7,994 nt of DNA from Bacteroides_F sp964482605 (GTDB taxonomy: Bacteria; Bacillota; Clostridia; Lachnospirales; Lachnospiraceae): assembly GCA_964482605.1 (NCBI GenBank), contig CAYZYS010000095.1, forward strand, positions 1-7,994. Direction: 5' to 3'. The notes under the pieces were generated by a model. It was not told where the DNA came from, did not search any database, and saw nothing but the letters and a program-made list of their open reading frames with translations. The translations under genes and the position numbers were made by a program. Positions 1-7,462 of the stretch are shown one piece after another. Positions within the stretch are counted from its first letter, which is position 1, and each line of letters starts with the position of its first letter.

Positions 1-3000
1 ATTGGCAGTCATGGCAATGATTGGCACATTTTTGCAGTATTCACTGTTCATCCCGCGGATGACCCTCGTTGCCTCATAGCCGTTCATCTTTGGCATCTGC
101 ACGTCCATGAACACAATGTCGTAGGTAAGTCCGTCACTGCGGTTCATCATGTGCACAGCCTGGTCGCCATCCTTTGCCCAGTCGACCGTGATTCCCGTCA
201 TTTCAAGGATTTCCTGGGCAATCTCACCATTGAGGTCATTGTCCTCCACAAGAAGCACCCTTTTACCCGTCAGGTCAAGGTCCTCAAAACTCTTCAGCGG
301 TGAAGCCGCCTCATCATCAAAATCATTTCCCACGAAGGTCTGGAACAAATGTGTAAGCCTCGACTTGAACAACGGCTTGGACAAAAATGCATTGGCACCC
401 GCATCCCTCGCCTCCTGCTCAATTCCAGCCCATTCATATGCGGATATGATTATGATTGGAACATCATTGCCAACAGCCTTCCTGATTGCCTTGGTGGTCT
501 GTATTCCATCCATCCCCGGCATCTTCCAGTCAACTATCACGGCAAAGTAATCATCACCATTCTCATGGCGCTGCACAACCCTATCCACCGCAGCCTGTCC
601 TGAAAGCACGCCATCCGACTTCATTCCAAGGTCATTGAGCATGTCGCAGGCACACTCCATGCTAATCTCATCATCATCCGCCACAAGCACGGACAGGTTA
701 ATAAGCTCCTCCGGCATGACATCCTCGACATTCTGCAGCTCAAGGAAAAATGTCACGGTAATCCTGGTACCCTTGTTAAGGCAGCTTTCAGCCCTTATGT
801 CCCCGCCCATCATCTGCACGATGTTCCTTGCTATTGACATTCCAAGCCCCGTGCCCTGAATCCTCCTGACACGGTCATCATCAGCCCTTGCAAACGGCTC
901 AAAAAGATTCTCAACAAATTCAGCCGACATTCCTATGCCATTGTCCTCAAACACTGCCTCATAACAGCCCATGTTGTTCCTTTTCATCGGCTTTTCCTTA
1001 ATTGACAGTGTTATCCTGCCTCCGTCAGGCGTGTACTTCACGGCATTGCTCATGAGATTCACAAATATCTGCTGAAGCCTTATGCTGTCACCAATCACGT
1101 TCTCATGCTCAACATTTCTTATGTTGACGGACAGCTCATGCTTATGCTCCATTATCTGGTTGTGTTCCATGGTGAGCAGATTGTCGACAAGGTCAGACAG
1201 GTTGAATTCCTCCCTTGCAAGCTCCATCTCCCCCGATTCAATCTTGCTCATGTCCAGCACCTCATTGATGAGGGAAAGCAAATGCTTGCTGGCAGCGGTT
1301 ATCTTCTTGAGGCAGTCCGCAACCTTCTCCTTGTCATCAATATGCGTGCCCGCAATGGCTGTCATTCCGATTATGCCATTCATCGGCGTCCTTATGTCAT
1401 GGCTCATGTTGGCAAGGAAGCTTGACTTGGCACGGCTTGCCTCCTTTGCCGCCTGGTAGGCATCCCTGAGGGCGTTCTGCATTGTCATCTGCCGTTCCCT
1501 CTCATCATTGACATTGGCAAAGCCCACAACAAGCTTCTTTTCATCGGAATCAGGCATCATCACCGCCTTAACCTGGTAGTAATGCTCCTCGTCGCCCCTC
1601 TTGTTCTTGTACTCATATATAAATGAGCCATCCTCGACCACTGACTTGTACATGTTGTCAATGGTCATCCTCTCATTGAACTCATCAACGTAGGAGCTCG
1701 TCACAAAGCGGCTGGAATAATCCCTTGCAAGCTCATCCCACCTGCCGCCGCCATCTATTATGTCACCGTAAACCCTCTGGTTCACGTCATTAATCCTGTA
1801 CGGCACAAGTGTTCCATCATTTATATCCACAAGGTACACAGAATCATACCTTCCACTCAATGCCCTGATTATTCCAAGCTGGTTGGCTGCCTCCCTCGCC
1901 TGCTTCAGCTCGTCCCGAACCTCCTCGTCAACAAGCTTGAATGCAATTACAAATTCATGTCTTTCGTTGGCAGGCCTGATTGCCTGGCACTGGTAGTAGG
2001 ACGATTTGCCGTCCCTCACCACCCTGTACGTAAATGAAAACCTGTCATCCTTCTCAAATGACCTGCGGATTGCCGCCATCGTGTCGATGGACTTGAAAAG
2101 CGGCCTGTCCTCCTCCAGGACATTCTGCTCCACGTACATGCGCACATTGTCCTCATAATTGCCCACGGCAAAATTCCTGCCATAGCGGAGGTTGATGACC
2201 TTGCTCATCCTGTATGCCGTTGCCTCGCCCGTGTCCATGTCCACCAGATACACATTCTGGTAGGATGCAACCAGTGCATTAATCAGGTTTGACTGTGCGT
2301 CAAGCCTCTCCTTTTCACCAGCTATTGACCTGACGCAGTACAACGCCTTGGTAACACTGCCATGGCTGTCCCATTCGGTGGCAATGATTGTTGCCCTGCA
2401 CCAGCATTTGTCGACGCTGTCGCGAAACTCCTGCGACATTGTCCTGTCCCTGAACAGCCTCTCCTGCAGCGTGCAGTATTCATTGAACACGTTCATCCTG
2501 TCCTGGCTCTCGGCATCAACATAATTGTCAACCGCAAGCCTCAGCATTACCTCTGCCCTGCCGCGCTCCTCAAGGCGTCTCGACTTATCATCCTGCGAAT
2601 ATATCCTGTAAAGTATTCCACTCGCAAAGTCAATCTGATAAATGTTCATGTACAGGCTGCTCAGGCCCTCAATCATTGCGACATGGTTCTTCTCCAGCTC
2701 AACGAGCTCCTTTAGCTCCTCGTTGACAGCCTGCTCGCTCTGAACGCTTGCAATCAGCTCCTCATTGGCATCCTGAAGCGACTTCTGGTACTCCTGCTCC
2801 TTTGCCTTCTCATCATATATCTCCCTTGTGACATACAGCACCTTGGTGACACGCCCGCTTTCATCCCAGGACACGGGAATTATCCCCGCCCTTGACCACT
2901 GGGTTGTCACACCTATGTACTCCTGTGTTATCACCCTCTTGTCCTTAAGCCTTGCCGACATGGTTGACATGTCATTGAACAGCTTCATCTGCTCCCTTGC

Positions 3001-3606
3001 CTCAGGCTTCACAAGCTGCTCAACCATGACATCCAGTGCCGCTTGCGCATTGCACTCAATCCCAAATGCCTTGTTCGTGTTGTTTTTCGAGGTCAGCTCA
3101 ATGTAGGTGTTATCCTTGAGATTGAGCAGGTATATGCCAAAATAAATGCTTTCAAGCCCGTCAAGCAGCTCATTGTGGATTCTCTCGGCATTGATTTTTT
3201 CCTTTTCCTTCTCAATGACATCGGCCACATTTTCAACAATGCCGTCCACAACCTCCGGCCTGCCCTCCGAATCAAACCTTGCCGTGGTGAGTGTCACCTT
3301 GTTGATTCTCCTGCCGTTGAGGGAACTAAAAGTAACCGACGCCCTCGGGGCCCCGGCATCAATGTCCCTGTACATTTTGGCATATGCGGCCTGACTCTCG
3401 TCATCCACAAAGCCCTCCATAAAGCCATATGGCATGTTGGTGTATATCTTGTCGCACTCATACGCCTCCATGGTCAGGTCTGAATTAATTATTATTTTAT
3501 CCTTTGGGAAATATTTGAATGTGTAAACCCCCATTGAAGCCAGTGCATTGATTGAAACCGACTCCTCATCCCCGTAAAACCTTCCGTCAAACTGTATTCC
3601 TTCCAT
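1..3606 (-). CDS. Hybrid sensor histidine kinase, five PAS-like units and two receiver domains (C-terminus outside window)
   Basis: The frame is open from ATG 3606 to base 1, giving 1202 residues with no stop, so the end is missing. Order: PAS-like units at about 25-130, 147-266, 311-430, 441-563 and 579-702; HisKA with H-box SHDIRTP and phospho-acceptor His736; HATPase with N-box Asn854, G1 DNGIG at 888-892 and G2 GTGLGM at 918-923; REC1 about 972-1092 (Asp977/978, Asp1026, Ser1055, Lys1077); REC2 from about 1116 (Asp1122, Asp1168) into the window edge. A helical, Glu-rich linker lies at about 265-310. I see no signal peptide or membrane segment, so the kinase is probably cytoplasmic and senses an internal or diffusible signal. 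Both receivers keep their acceptor Asp. An in-frame stop at 3634-3636 and purine-rich AGGGGAAAAGGA (3619-3630) support the start, although the spacing is long. Output partner and ligand are unknown. Confidence 0.95.
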   Translation of the reverse strand, partial: MEGIQFDGRFYGDEESVSINALASMGVYTFKYFPKDKIIINSDLTMEAYECDKIYTNMPYGFMEGFVDDESQAAYAKMYRDIDAGAPRASVTFSSLNGRRINKVTLTTARFDSEGRPEVVDGIVENVADVIEKEKEKINAERIHNELLDGLESIYFGIYLLNLKDNTYIELTSKNNTNKAFGIECNAQAALDVMVEQLVKPEAREQMKLFNDMSTMSARLKDKRVITQEYIGVTTQWSRAGIIPVSWDESGRVTKVLYVTREIYDEKAKEQEYQKSLQDANEELIASVQSEQAVNEELKELVELEKNHVAMIEGLSSLYMNIYQIDFASGILYRIYSQDDKSRRLEERGRAEVMLRLAVDNYVDAESQDRMNVFNEYCTLQERLFRDRTMSQEFRDSVDKCWCRATIIATEWDSHGSVTKALYCVRSIAGEKERLDAQSNLINALVASYQNVYLVDMDTGEATAYRMSKVINLRYGRNFAVGNYEDNVRMYVEQNVLEEDRPLFKSIDTMAAIRRSFEKDDRFSFTYRVVRDGKSSYYQCQAIRPANERHEFVIAFKLVDEEVRDELKQAREAANQLGIIRALSGRYDSVYLVDINDGTLVPYRINDVNQRVYGDIIDGGGRWDELARDYSSRFVTSSYVDEFNERMTIDNMYKSVVEDGSFIYEYKNKRGDEEHYYQVKAVMMPDSDEKKLVVGFANVNDERERQMTMQNALRDAYQAAKEASRAKSSFLANMSHDIRTPMNGIIGMTAIAGTHIDDKEKVADCLKKITAASKHLLSLINEVLDMSKIESGEMELAREEFNLSDLVDNLLTMEHNQIMEHKHELSVNIRNVEHENVIGDSIRLQQIFVNLMSNAVKYTPDGGRITLSIKEKPMKRNNMGCYEAVFEDNGIGMSAEFVENLFEPFARADDDRVRRIQGTGLGMSIARNIVQMMGGDIRAESCLNKGTRITVTFFLELQNVEDVMPEELINLSVLVADDDEISMECACDMLNDLGMKSDGVLSGQAAVDRVVQRHENGDDYFAVIVDWKMPGMDGIQTTKAIRKAVGNDVPIIIISAYEWAGIEQEARDAGANAFLSKPLFKSRLTHLFQTFVGNDFDDEAASPLKSFEDLDLTGKRVLLVEDNDLNGEIAQEILEMTGITVDWAKDGDQAVHMMNRSDGLTYDIVFMDVQMPKMNGYEATRVIRGMNSEYCKNVPIIAMTAN

Positions 3607-3694
3607 CTCACAAAACGTTCCTTTTCCCCTATTTCAATTATGATTCATGAAGCGACGTTTTCCAAGTCTTATCTGTCAAGTCCTACTATTCTTG

Positions 3695-3723
3695 ATTATA
3701 TCTGCTAAACTATTATTTTTCAA
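3695..3723 (-). promoter_or_regulatory. Sigma-A promoter of the hybrid kinase gene
   Basis: On the minus strand TTGAAA (3723-3718) is followed after exactly 17 bases by TATAAT (3700-3695). This is 5/6 and 6/6 to consensus, and predicts a start near 3688 and a leader of about 80 bases. A second, weaker candidate lies closer to the gene: TTGGAA (3665-3660), 17 bases, CATAAT (3642-3637). Assignment is by consensus only. Confidence 0.7.
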
Positions 3724-3730
3724 CACATTT

Positions 3731-3739
3731 TGGTATAAT
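3731..3739 (+). promoter_or_regulatory. Extended -10 promoter of the M20 amidohydrolase gene
   Basis: TGGTATAAT is a perfect TATAAT with an upstream TG one base away, the extended -10 form. The hexamer 17 bases upstream (3711-3716, TATTAT) is a poor -35, which an extended -10 can tolerate. Transcription would start near 3746, giving a leader of about 55 bases before the ATG at 3801. Confidence 0.6.
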
Positions 3740-3800
3740 AACGGTATATATATCTGTATCATGCCACAGTGACTTACAGCAGGCAGCAAGGAGGAAAAAC

Positions 3801-5024
3801 ATGGACGCAAAACAGATTTTCAATGAAGCGCTGGGACTTAAAGATGAGATAATCGCAGACAGGCGGCACCTGCACCAACACCCCGGAACAGGCTTTGACA
3901 CCGGTGATACCTTGGAATATGTAAAAACAAGGCTGAAGCAGATGGGCTATGACCCTGTCGAATGCGGCAGGGCGGGGCTTACCGCACTTGTTGGCAGGCA
4001 AACCGGCAAAACATTTCTTCTGAGGGCGGACATGGATGCCCTGCCAATCAACGAGGAGGCTGACGTGGATTTTCGCTCACAGGTTCCCGGCAAAATGCAT
4101 GCCTGCGGCCATGACACACACACAGCAATGCTACTTGGGGCAGCCAGCCTCATGAAAACACATGAGGCTGAGCTCAACGGACAGGTCAAGCTCATGTTCC
4201 AGTCAGCCGAGGAGACATTTGAGGGTTCAAGGGACATGATTGAAAATGGTGTGCTCAAAAATCCTGACGTTGATGCGGCACTCATGATTCACGTGATGGC
4301 AGGCATGCCTGTTCCCGCCGGAACCGTGATAGCATGCGACGGCGGCATAAGCGCCCCAGGCGCGGACTATTTCACCATCCGCATACAGGGCAAGGGCTGC
4401 CACGGCTCCATGCCAAACAACGGCATTGACCCTGTCACAATCGCAGCCCACATAATCACGGGGCTTCAGGAAATACACGGGCGTGAGCTTGCCCTGTCAG
4501 ACGAGGCAGTGCTTACCATCGGTTCAATCCACGGCGGCAATGCAGCCAATGTAATCCCTGACACCGTGGAGCTTTCTGGAACAATCAGGACATATGACGA
4601 AGACGTGCGTGCATTCATCAAGGAACGAATTGCCCAGATTTCCACTGGTGTTGCAAACACCTTCCGCGGTGATGCAACGGTGGAATACGGAAGCGGTTGC
4701 CCATGCCTAGCCAATGACCCCCGGCTTTCAGCCGATACGGTCAGGTATCTCAAGGAAATGCTTGGAGATGGCTGTATGAGTGCAAGCGCCCTAAACGCCC
4801 TGTCCGGAAGCAAGAAAGTTCCGAAGTCCGCAGGCTCAGAGGACTTTGCATATGTAAGCCAGGAGGTTCCATCAATCATGCTGGCACTTGCCGCAGGGGA
4901 GCCGGCAAAGGGCTACTGCCATCCGCAGCACCACCCCGGGGTAAAATTTGACGAAAGCGCATTCACCACGGGAACGGCAGTGTATGCATACGCCGCAATG
5001 AGATGGCTGGAGGAGCACAACTAA
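3801..5024 (+). CDS. M20D-family metal-dependent amidohydrolase (hippurate/IAA-amino-acid hydrolase-like)
   Basis: A 407-residue protein, the normal length for M20D enzymes, which hydrolyse N-acyl amino acids or related amides using two metal ions, usually in the cytoplasm. Family motifs are present in order: RRHLHQHP (21-28), RADMDALP (75-82), ACGHDTH (101-107) with ligand candidates Cys102 and His104, QSAEE (134-138) with catalytic and ligand Glu137/138, His164, a small dimerisation domain of about 180-290, GSEDFAY (345-351) and a His-rich HPQHHPG (374-380). No signal peptide is seen. The start is fixed by AAGGAGG at 3788-3794, six bases from the ATG. The gene stands alone, divergent from the kinase gene and ended by the hairpin at 5042-5082. 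The usual Glu after HQHP (HQxPE) is Gly here, and QPAEE reads QSAEE; the metal ligands are intact. The acyl group and amino acid cannot be told from sequence. Confidence 0.93.
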   Translation: MDAKQIFNEALGLKDEIIADRRHLHQHPGTGFDTGDTLEYVKTRLKQMGYDPVECGRAGLTALVGRQTGKTFLLRADMDALPINEEADVDFRSQVPGKMHACGHDTHTAMLLGAASLMKTHEAELNGQVKLMFQSAEETFEGSRDMIENGVLKNPDVDAALMIHVMAGMPVPAGTVIACDGGISAPGADYFTIRIQGKGCHGSMPNNGIDPVTIAAHIITGLQEIHGRELALSDEAVLTIGSIHGGNAANVIPDTVELSGTIRTYDEDVRAFIKERIAQISTGVANTFRGDATVEYGSGCPCLANDPRLSADTVRYLKEMLGDGCMSASALNALSGSKKVPKSAGSEDFAYVSQEVPSIMLALAAGEPAKGYCHPQHHPGVKFDESAFTTGTAVYAYAAMRWLEEHN

Positions 5025-5041
5025 AATTAAAGACAACGGCA

Positions 5042-5082
5042 AAGCCCCAGTGGAAGAAACGGCAATCCTCCCACTGGGGCTT
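5042..5082. terminator. Bidirectional intrinsic terminator between convergent genes
   Basis: A perfect 12-bp stem pairs AAGCCCCAGTGG (5042-5053) with CCACTGGGGCTT (5071-5082) around a 17-base loop. It starts 17 bases after the amidohydrolase stop and lies 54 bases after the ATPase stop on the other strand. Flanking T-runs are short in both directions (CTTATT on plus, CTTT on minus), so strength is uncertain, but stem and position fit a shared terminator. Confidence 0.8.
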
Positions 5083-5135
5083 ATTAACATACATTTACAT
5101 GCTTTTTATATACTTTTACATACATCAGTGACAGC

Positions 5136-7055
5136 TTACAGATTCTTCACATACAGTGCCCTGATTGCATTCAGCACGGCAATTACCATCACGCCCACAT
5201 CCGCAAATATCGCAGCCCACATATTGGCAATTCCCAGTGCGCCAAGGATGAGACAGGCGAACTTGACAATAAGTGCAAATGCTATGTTCTGGTACACAAT
5301 CCTGATGCATTTTCTTGAAATGCGGATTGCCTTGGAAATCTTTAACGGGTCATCATCCATAAGCACAACATCAGCAGCCTCGATTGCCGCATCCGAGCCC
5401 ATGGCACCCATGGCAATCCCTATGTCGGCACGGCTAAGCACTGGTGCATCATTGATTCCATCACCCACAAAGGCAAGCATTTCCCCATCCTTCTTGGAAT
5501 TGATGAGTGCCTCAACCTTCTCCACCTTATCGGCCGGAAGCAGCTCGCTGTACACCTCGTCAAGCCCAAGCTGTGATGATACCTTGTCGGCAACCTTTTT
5601 TGCATCACCTGTCAGCATTACGGTCTTCTTGATTCCCGCTTTCTTTAATGCCTTGATTGCCGCCTCAGAGGTAGGTTTAACAACATCCGCAATAACAATG
5701 TGCCCTGCATATTGGCCCTCAACCGCCATATGGATTATGGTTCCTGCAGAATGGCACTCCGCATATTCAACACCGAGCTTTTTCATGAGCTTCTGGTTGC
5801 CCGCCGCAACCTTCACCCCGTCAACAACCGCAGTGACACCGTGGCCGCTTATCTCCTCAATGTCCTTCACACGGTTCCTGTCAATCTCCTTCCCGTAAGC
5901 CCTCTGTATGCTCTGGCTAATCGGGTGGGAGGAAGCACTCTCCGCATATGCGGCATACTCGACAAGCTTTTCCTCCTCAATGGAATTGTGGTGGATTCCC
6001 TCAACCTCAAACACGCCCTGTGTCAGTGTTCCGGTCTTGTCAAACACCACAATTGAGGTCTTTGACAATGTCTCAAGGTAATTAGAGCCCTTCACCAGCA
6101 CACCCTCATGGCTTGCACCGCCAATGCCCGCAAAGAAGCTTAACGGAATGCTTATGACAAGCGCGCATGGACAGCTTATTACAAGAAATGTGAGCGCCCT
6201 GTAAATCCAATTGCCCCACTCCGGTGACAACGACATGAACAGCATCCTCACAACAGGAGGAAGTACCGCCAGCGCCAGCGCACCATAGCATACCGCAGGA
6301 GTGTACACCTTTGCAAATTTTGATATGAAATCCTCTGATTTCGACTTTCTTGAGCTCGCATTTTCCACAAGCTCAAGTATCTTGGATACCGTGGATTCAC
6401 CAAACTCCTTGTTGGTCTTAATCTTCAGCACGCCCGTCATGTTGATGCAGCCGCTGATGATTTCGTCGCCCGCCTTGACCTCACGCGGAACGCTCTCACC
6501 CGTCAACGCACTTGTGTTAAGGCTTGAACTGCCCTCCGTCACAACACCGTCAATCGGGACCTTCTCACCAGGCTGCACCACAATGATGCTTCCAACCTGC
6601 ACCTCGTCAGGGTCAACCTTCTCAAGCCGCCCTTCATTTTCCACATTGGCATAATCAGGACGGATGTCCATGAGGGCGCTTATGTTCCTGCGGCTTTTAC
6701 CCACGGCATAGCTTTGGAACAGCTCGCCAATCTGGTAAAAGAGCATTACGGCAATCGCCTCATTGTAATCACCGCTTCTTTCATATATCGCCAGCGAAAA
6801 TGCGCCAACCGTTGCAACCGCCATAAGGAAATTCTCGTCAAACACCTGACCCTTGAGGATTCCCTTGATTGCCTTCCTCAAAATATCATAGCCTATGATG
6901 AGGTACGTAACAAGATAAAGCACAAGGCGAAGGAGCCCCGCCGCCATATCAGCCATCCCAAGTGTCTCAGTCAAGCCTGACAAAAAATTCAGTGCAACCA
7001 GCATGACCATGGCAATTATAATTCTTATGAGCATTTTTTTCTGTTTCTTGTTCAT
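5136..7055 (-). CDS. cadA: P1B-2-type Zn2+/Cd2+/Pb2+-exporting ATPase lacking an N-terminal HMA domain
   Basis: A 639-residue integral membrane pump that would expel divalent soft metals using ATP. Membrane segments fall at about 8-27, 36-58, 72-91, 98-114, 250-275, 286-311, 587-609 and 611-633, the eight-helix P1B layout. Motifs: actuator TGES (185-188), membrane Cys-Pro-Cys (295-297), DKTGT with phosphorylated Asp339, the P1B signature His377-Pro378, TGD (482-484) and GDGINDAP (531-538). Lys598 in the seventh helix and Asp619 in the eighth match the conserved pair that marks Zn/Cd/Pb transporters such as ZntA, rather than copper pumps. There is no N-terminal CxxC metal-binding domain; the gene upstream supplies one separately. 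I chose ATG 7055, with GGGGA at 7061-7065. An in-frame TTG at 7124 would add 23 residues through a hairpin and lacks a ribosome site. The metal preference within Zn/Cd/Pb is not decided. Confidence 0.95.
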   Translation of the reverse strand: MNKKQKKMLIRIIIAMVMLVALNFLSGLTETLGMADMAAGLLRLVLYLVTYLIIGYDILRKAIKGILKGQVFDENFLMAVATVGAFSLAIYERSGDYNEAIAVMLFYQIGELFQSYAVGKSRRNISALMDIRPDYANVENEGRLEKVDPDEVQVGSIIVVQPGEKVPIDGVVTEGSSSLNTSALTGESVPREVKAGDEIISGCINMTGVLKIKTNKEFGESTVSKILELVENASSRKSKSEDFISKFAKVYTPAVCYGALALAVLPPVVRMLFMSLSPEWGNWIYRALTFLVISCPCALVISIPLSFFAGIGGASHEGVLVKGSNYLETLSKTSIVVFDKTGTLTQGVFEVEGIHHNSIEEEKLVEYAAYAESASSHPISQSIQRAYGKEIDRNRVKDIEEISGHGVTAVVDGVKVAAGNQKLMKKLGVEYAECHSAGTIIHMAVEGQYAGHIVIADVVKPTSEAAIKALKKAGIKKTVMLTGDAKKVADKVSSQLGLDEVYSELLPADKVEKVEALINSKKDGEMLAFVGDGINDAPVLSRADIGIAMGAMGSDAAIEAADVVLMDDDPLKISKAIRISRKCIRIVYQNIAFALIVKFACLILGALGIANMWAAIFADVGVMVIAVLNAIRALYVKNL

Positions 7056-7079
7056 GTCAATCCCCATCCCCATTCCATT

Positions 7080-7114
7080 GAAGGGTTGCACCAAAATTCC
7101 GGTGCAGCCCCTTC
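7080..7114 (-). other. Intercistronic RNA hairpin between the HMA gene and the ATPase gene
   Basis: On the transcribed strand GAAGGG (7114-7109) pairs with CCCTTC (7085-7080), and inside it TGCACC pairs with GGTGCA, separated by a small 2x1 internal loop and closed by an 8-base loop GGAATTTT. No U-run follows, so it is not a normal terminator. It ends 24 bases before the ATPase ATG, inside the 77-base gap, and could act as a processing or stability element that sets unequal expression of the two genes. Function is inferred. Confidence 0.55.
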
Positions 7115-7132
7115 GTCTAATCAAAAATTCAA

Positions 7133-7351
7133 TTAAATGAATATCTCGCAGTCATCCTCAACCTTCTTGCAGTTCTTCAGCACTTCCTTCATAACCGCCT
7201 TGTCATCAGCACCCTCCTGGAACTCCACAATCATCTTGAGAGCCATGAAGTTCACCACTGCATCCTTGACACCCTCAGTCTTCTTTGCCGCATCCTCCAT
7301 AAGATTGGCACAATTTGCGCAATCAACCTCAATCTTGTAAGTCTTCTTCAT
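7133..7351 (-). CDS. Free-standing heavy-metal-associated (HMA) domain protein, putative metal-delivery partner of the ATPase
   Basis: A 72-residue protein matching the length and pattern of one HMA ferredoxin-like domain: beta strand KTYKIEV (3-9), metal loop DCANCAN with Cys11 and Cys14, helix of about 15-25, then EGVKDAVVNF (26-35), LKMIVEF (38-44), a second helix of about 50-60, and CEIFI at the end. The DCxxC loop, rather than GMxCxxC, is the form seen in Zn/Cd ATPases. Cys61 and Cys68 are additional possible ligands. GGAGGAG (7356-7362) places the start at ATG 7351; an upstream in-frame ATG at 7444 has no ribosome site and would extend through structured leader. It is the first gene of the operon, 77 bases before the pump. 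It probably binds metal in the cytoplasm, as a chaperone or regulatory domain for the ATPase; the role is inferred from family and position. Confidence 0.9.
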   Translation of the reverse strand: MKKTYKIEVDCANCANLMEDAAKKTEGVKDAVVNFMALKMIVEFQEGADDKAVMKEVLKNCKKVEDDCEIFI

Positions 7352-7367
7352 ACTACTCCTCCATTCC

Positions 7368-7442
7368 GCAGGTGATTTTTGCCAAAGGAATTGACGATGT
7401 AAAATCATAAAGGTGATTTTGCACCAGCCCCACCACACCTGC
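7368..7442 (-). promoter_or_regulatory. Structured 5' leader of the metal-efflux operon with alternative hairpins
   Basis: The predicted transcript has a leader of about 130 bases. Within it GCAGGTG (7442-7436) is perfectly complementary to CACCTGC (7374-7368), closing a 75-base element that ends just before the ribosome site. Inside, GGTG/CACC (7425-7412) competes with a 7-bp stem AAAATCA/TGATTTT (7420-7414 with 7407-7401). A near-copy, GCAAAAATCACC (7382-7371), could also pair with the same TGATTTT. It does not match a riboswitch class I can recognise, including the NiCo (czcD) motif. Regulatory function is inferred. Confidence 0.4.
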
Positions 7443-7462
7443 ATTGATTTATTTTTTAATTA

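Noticed and set aside
149..1459. Several plus-strand open frames of 70-140 residues opposite the kinase.
   Set aside because: All are antisense to conserved HisKA, HATPase and receiver domains, overlap each other and show no recognisable protein features.
3674..3679. A perfect TTGACA on the minus strand upstream of the kinase.
   Set aside because: No acceptable -10 lies 16-18 bases downstream; the TTGAAA/TATAAT pair fits far better.
5088..5126. Direct repeat ACATACAT in the convergent gap after the terminator.
   Set aside because: It is short and A/T-rich in a small intergenic gap, with no linked feature; chance is a good explanation.
5050..5898. A 282-residue open frame on the plus strand, antisense to the ATPase gene.
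   Set aside because: It lies opposite a gene with full family motifs, is Ser/Ala/Thr-rich as expected for antisense of this codon use, has no ribosome site and starts inside the terminator.
7056..7124. A 23-residue N-terminal extension of the ATPase starting at TTG 7124.
   Set aside because: The codon is TTG with no ribosome site, and the extension runs through the intercistronic hairpin. ATG 7055 directly precedes the basic residues and first membrane helix.
7368..7442. NiCo (czcD) riboswitch as an explanation for the efflux-operon leader.
   Set aside because: I could not find the conserved core of that motif; the stems seen here are different.
7352..7444. A 31-residue, Trp-rich extension or leader peptide ahead of the HMA gene from ATG 7444.
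   Set aside because: No ribosome site precedes 7444, the segment overlaps the structured leader, and the strong GGAGGAG fixes the start at 7351. It is not a typical Trp attenuator, as no trp gene follows.
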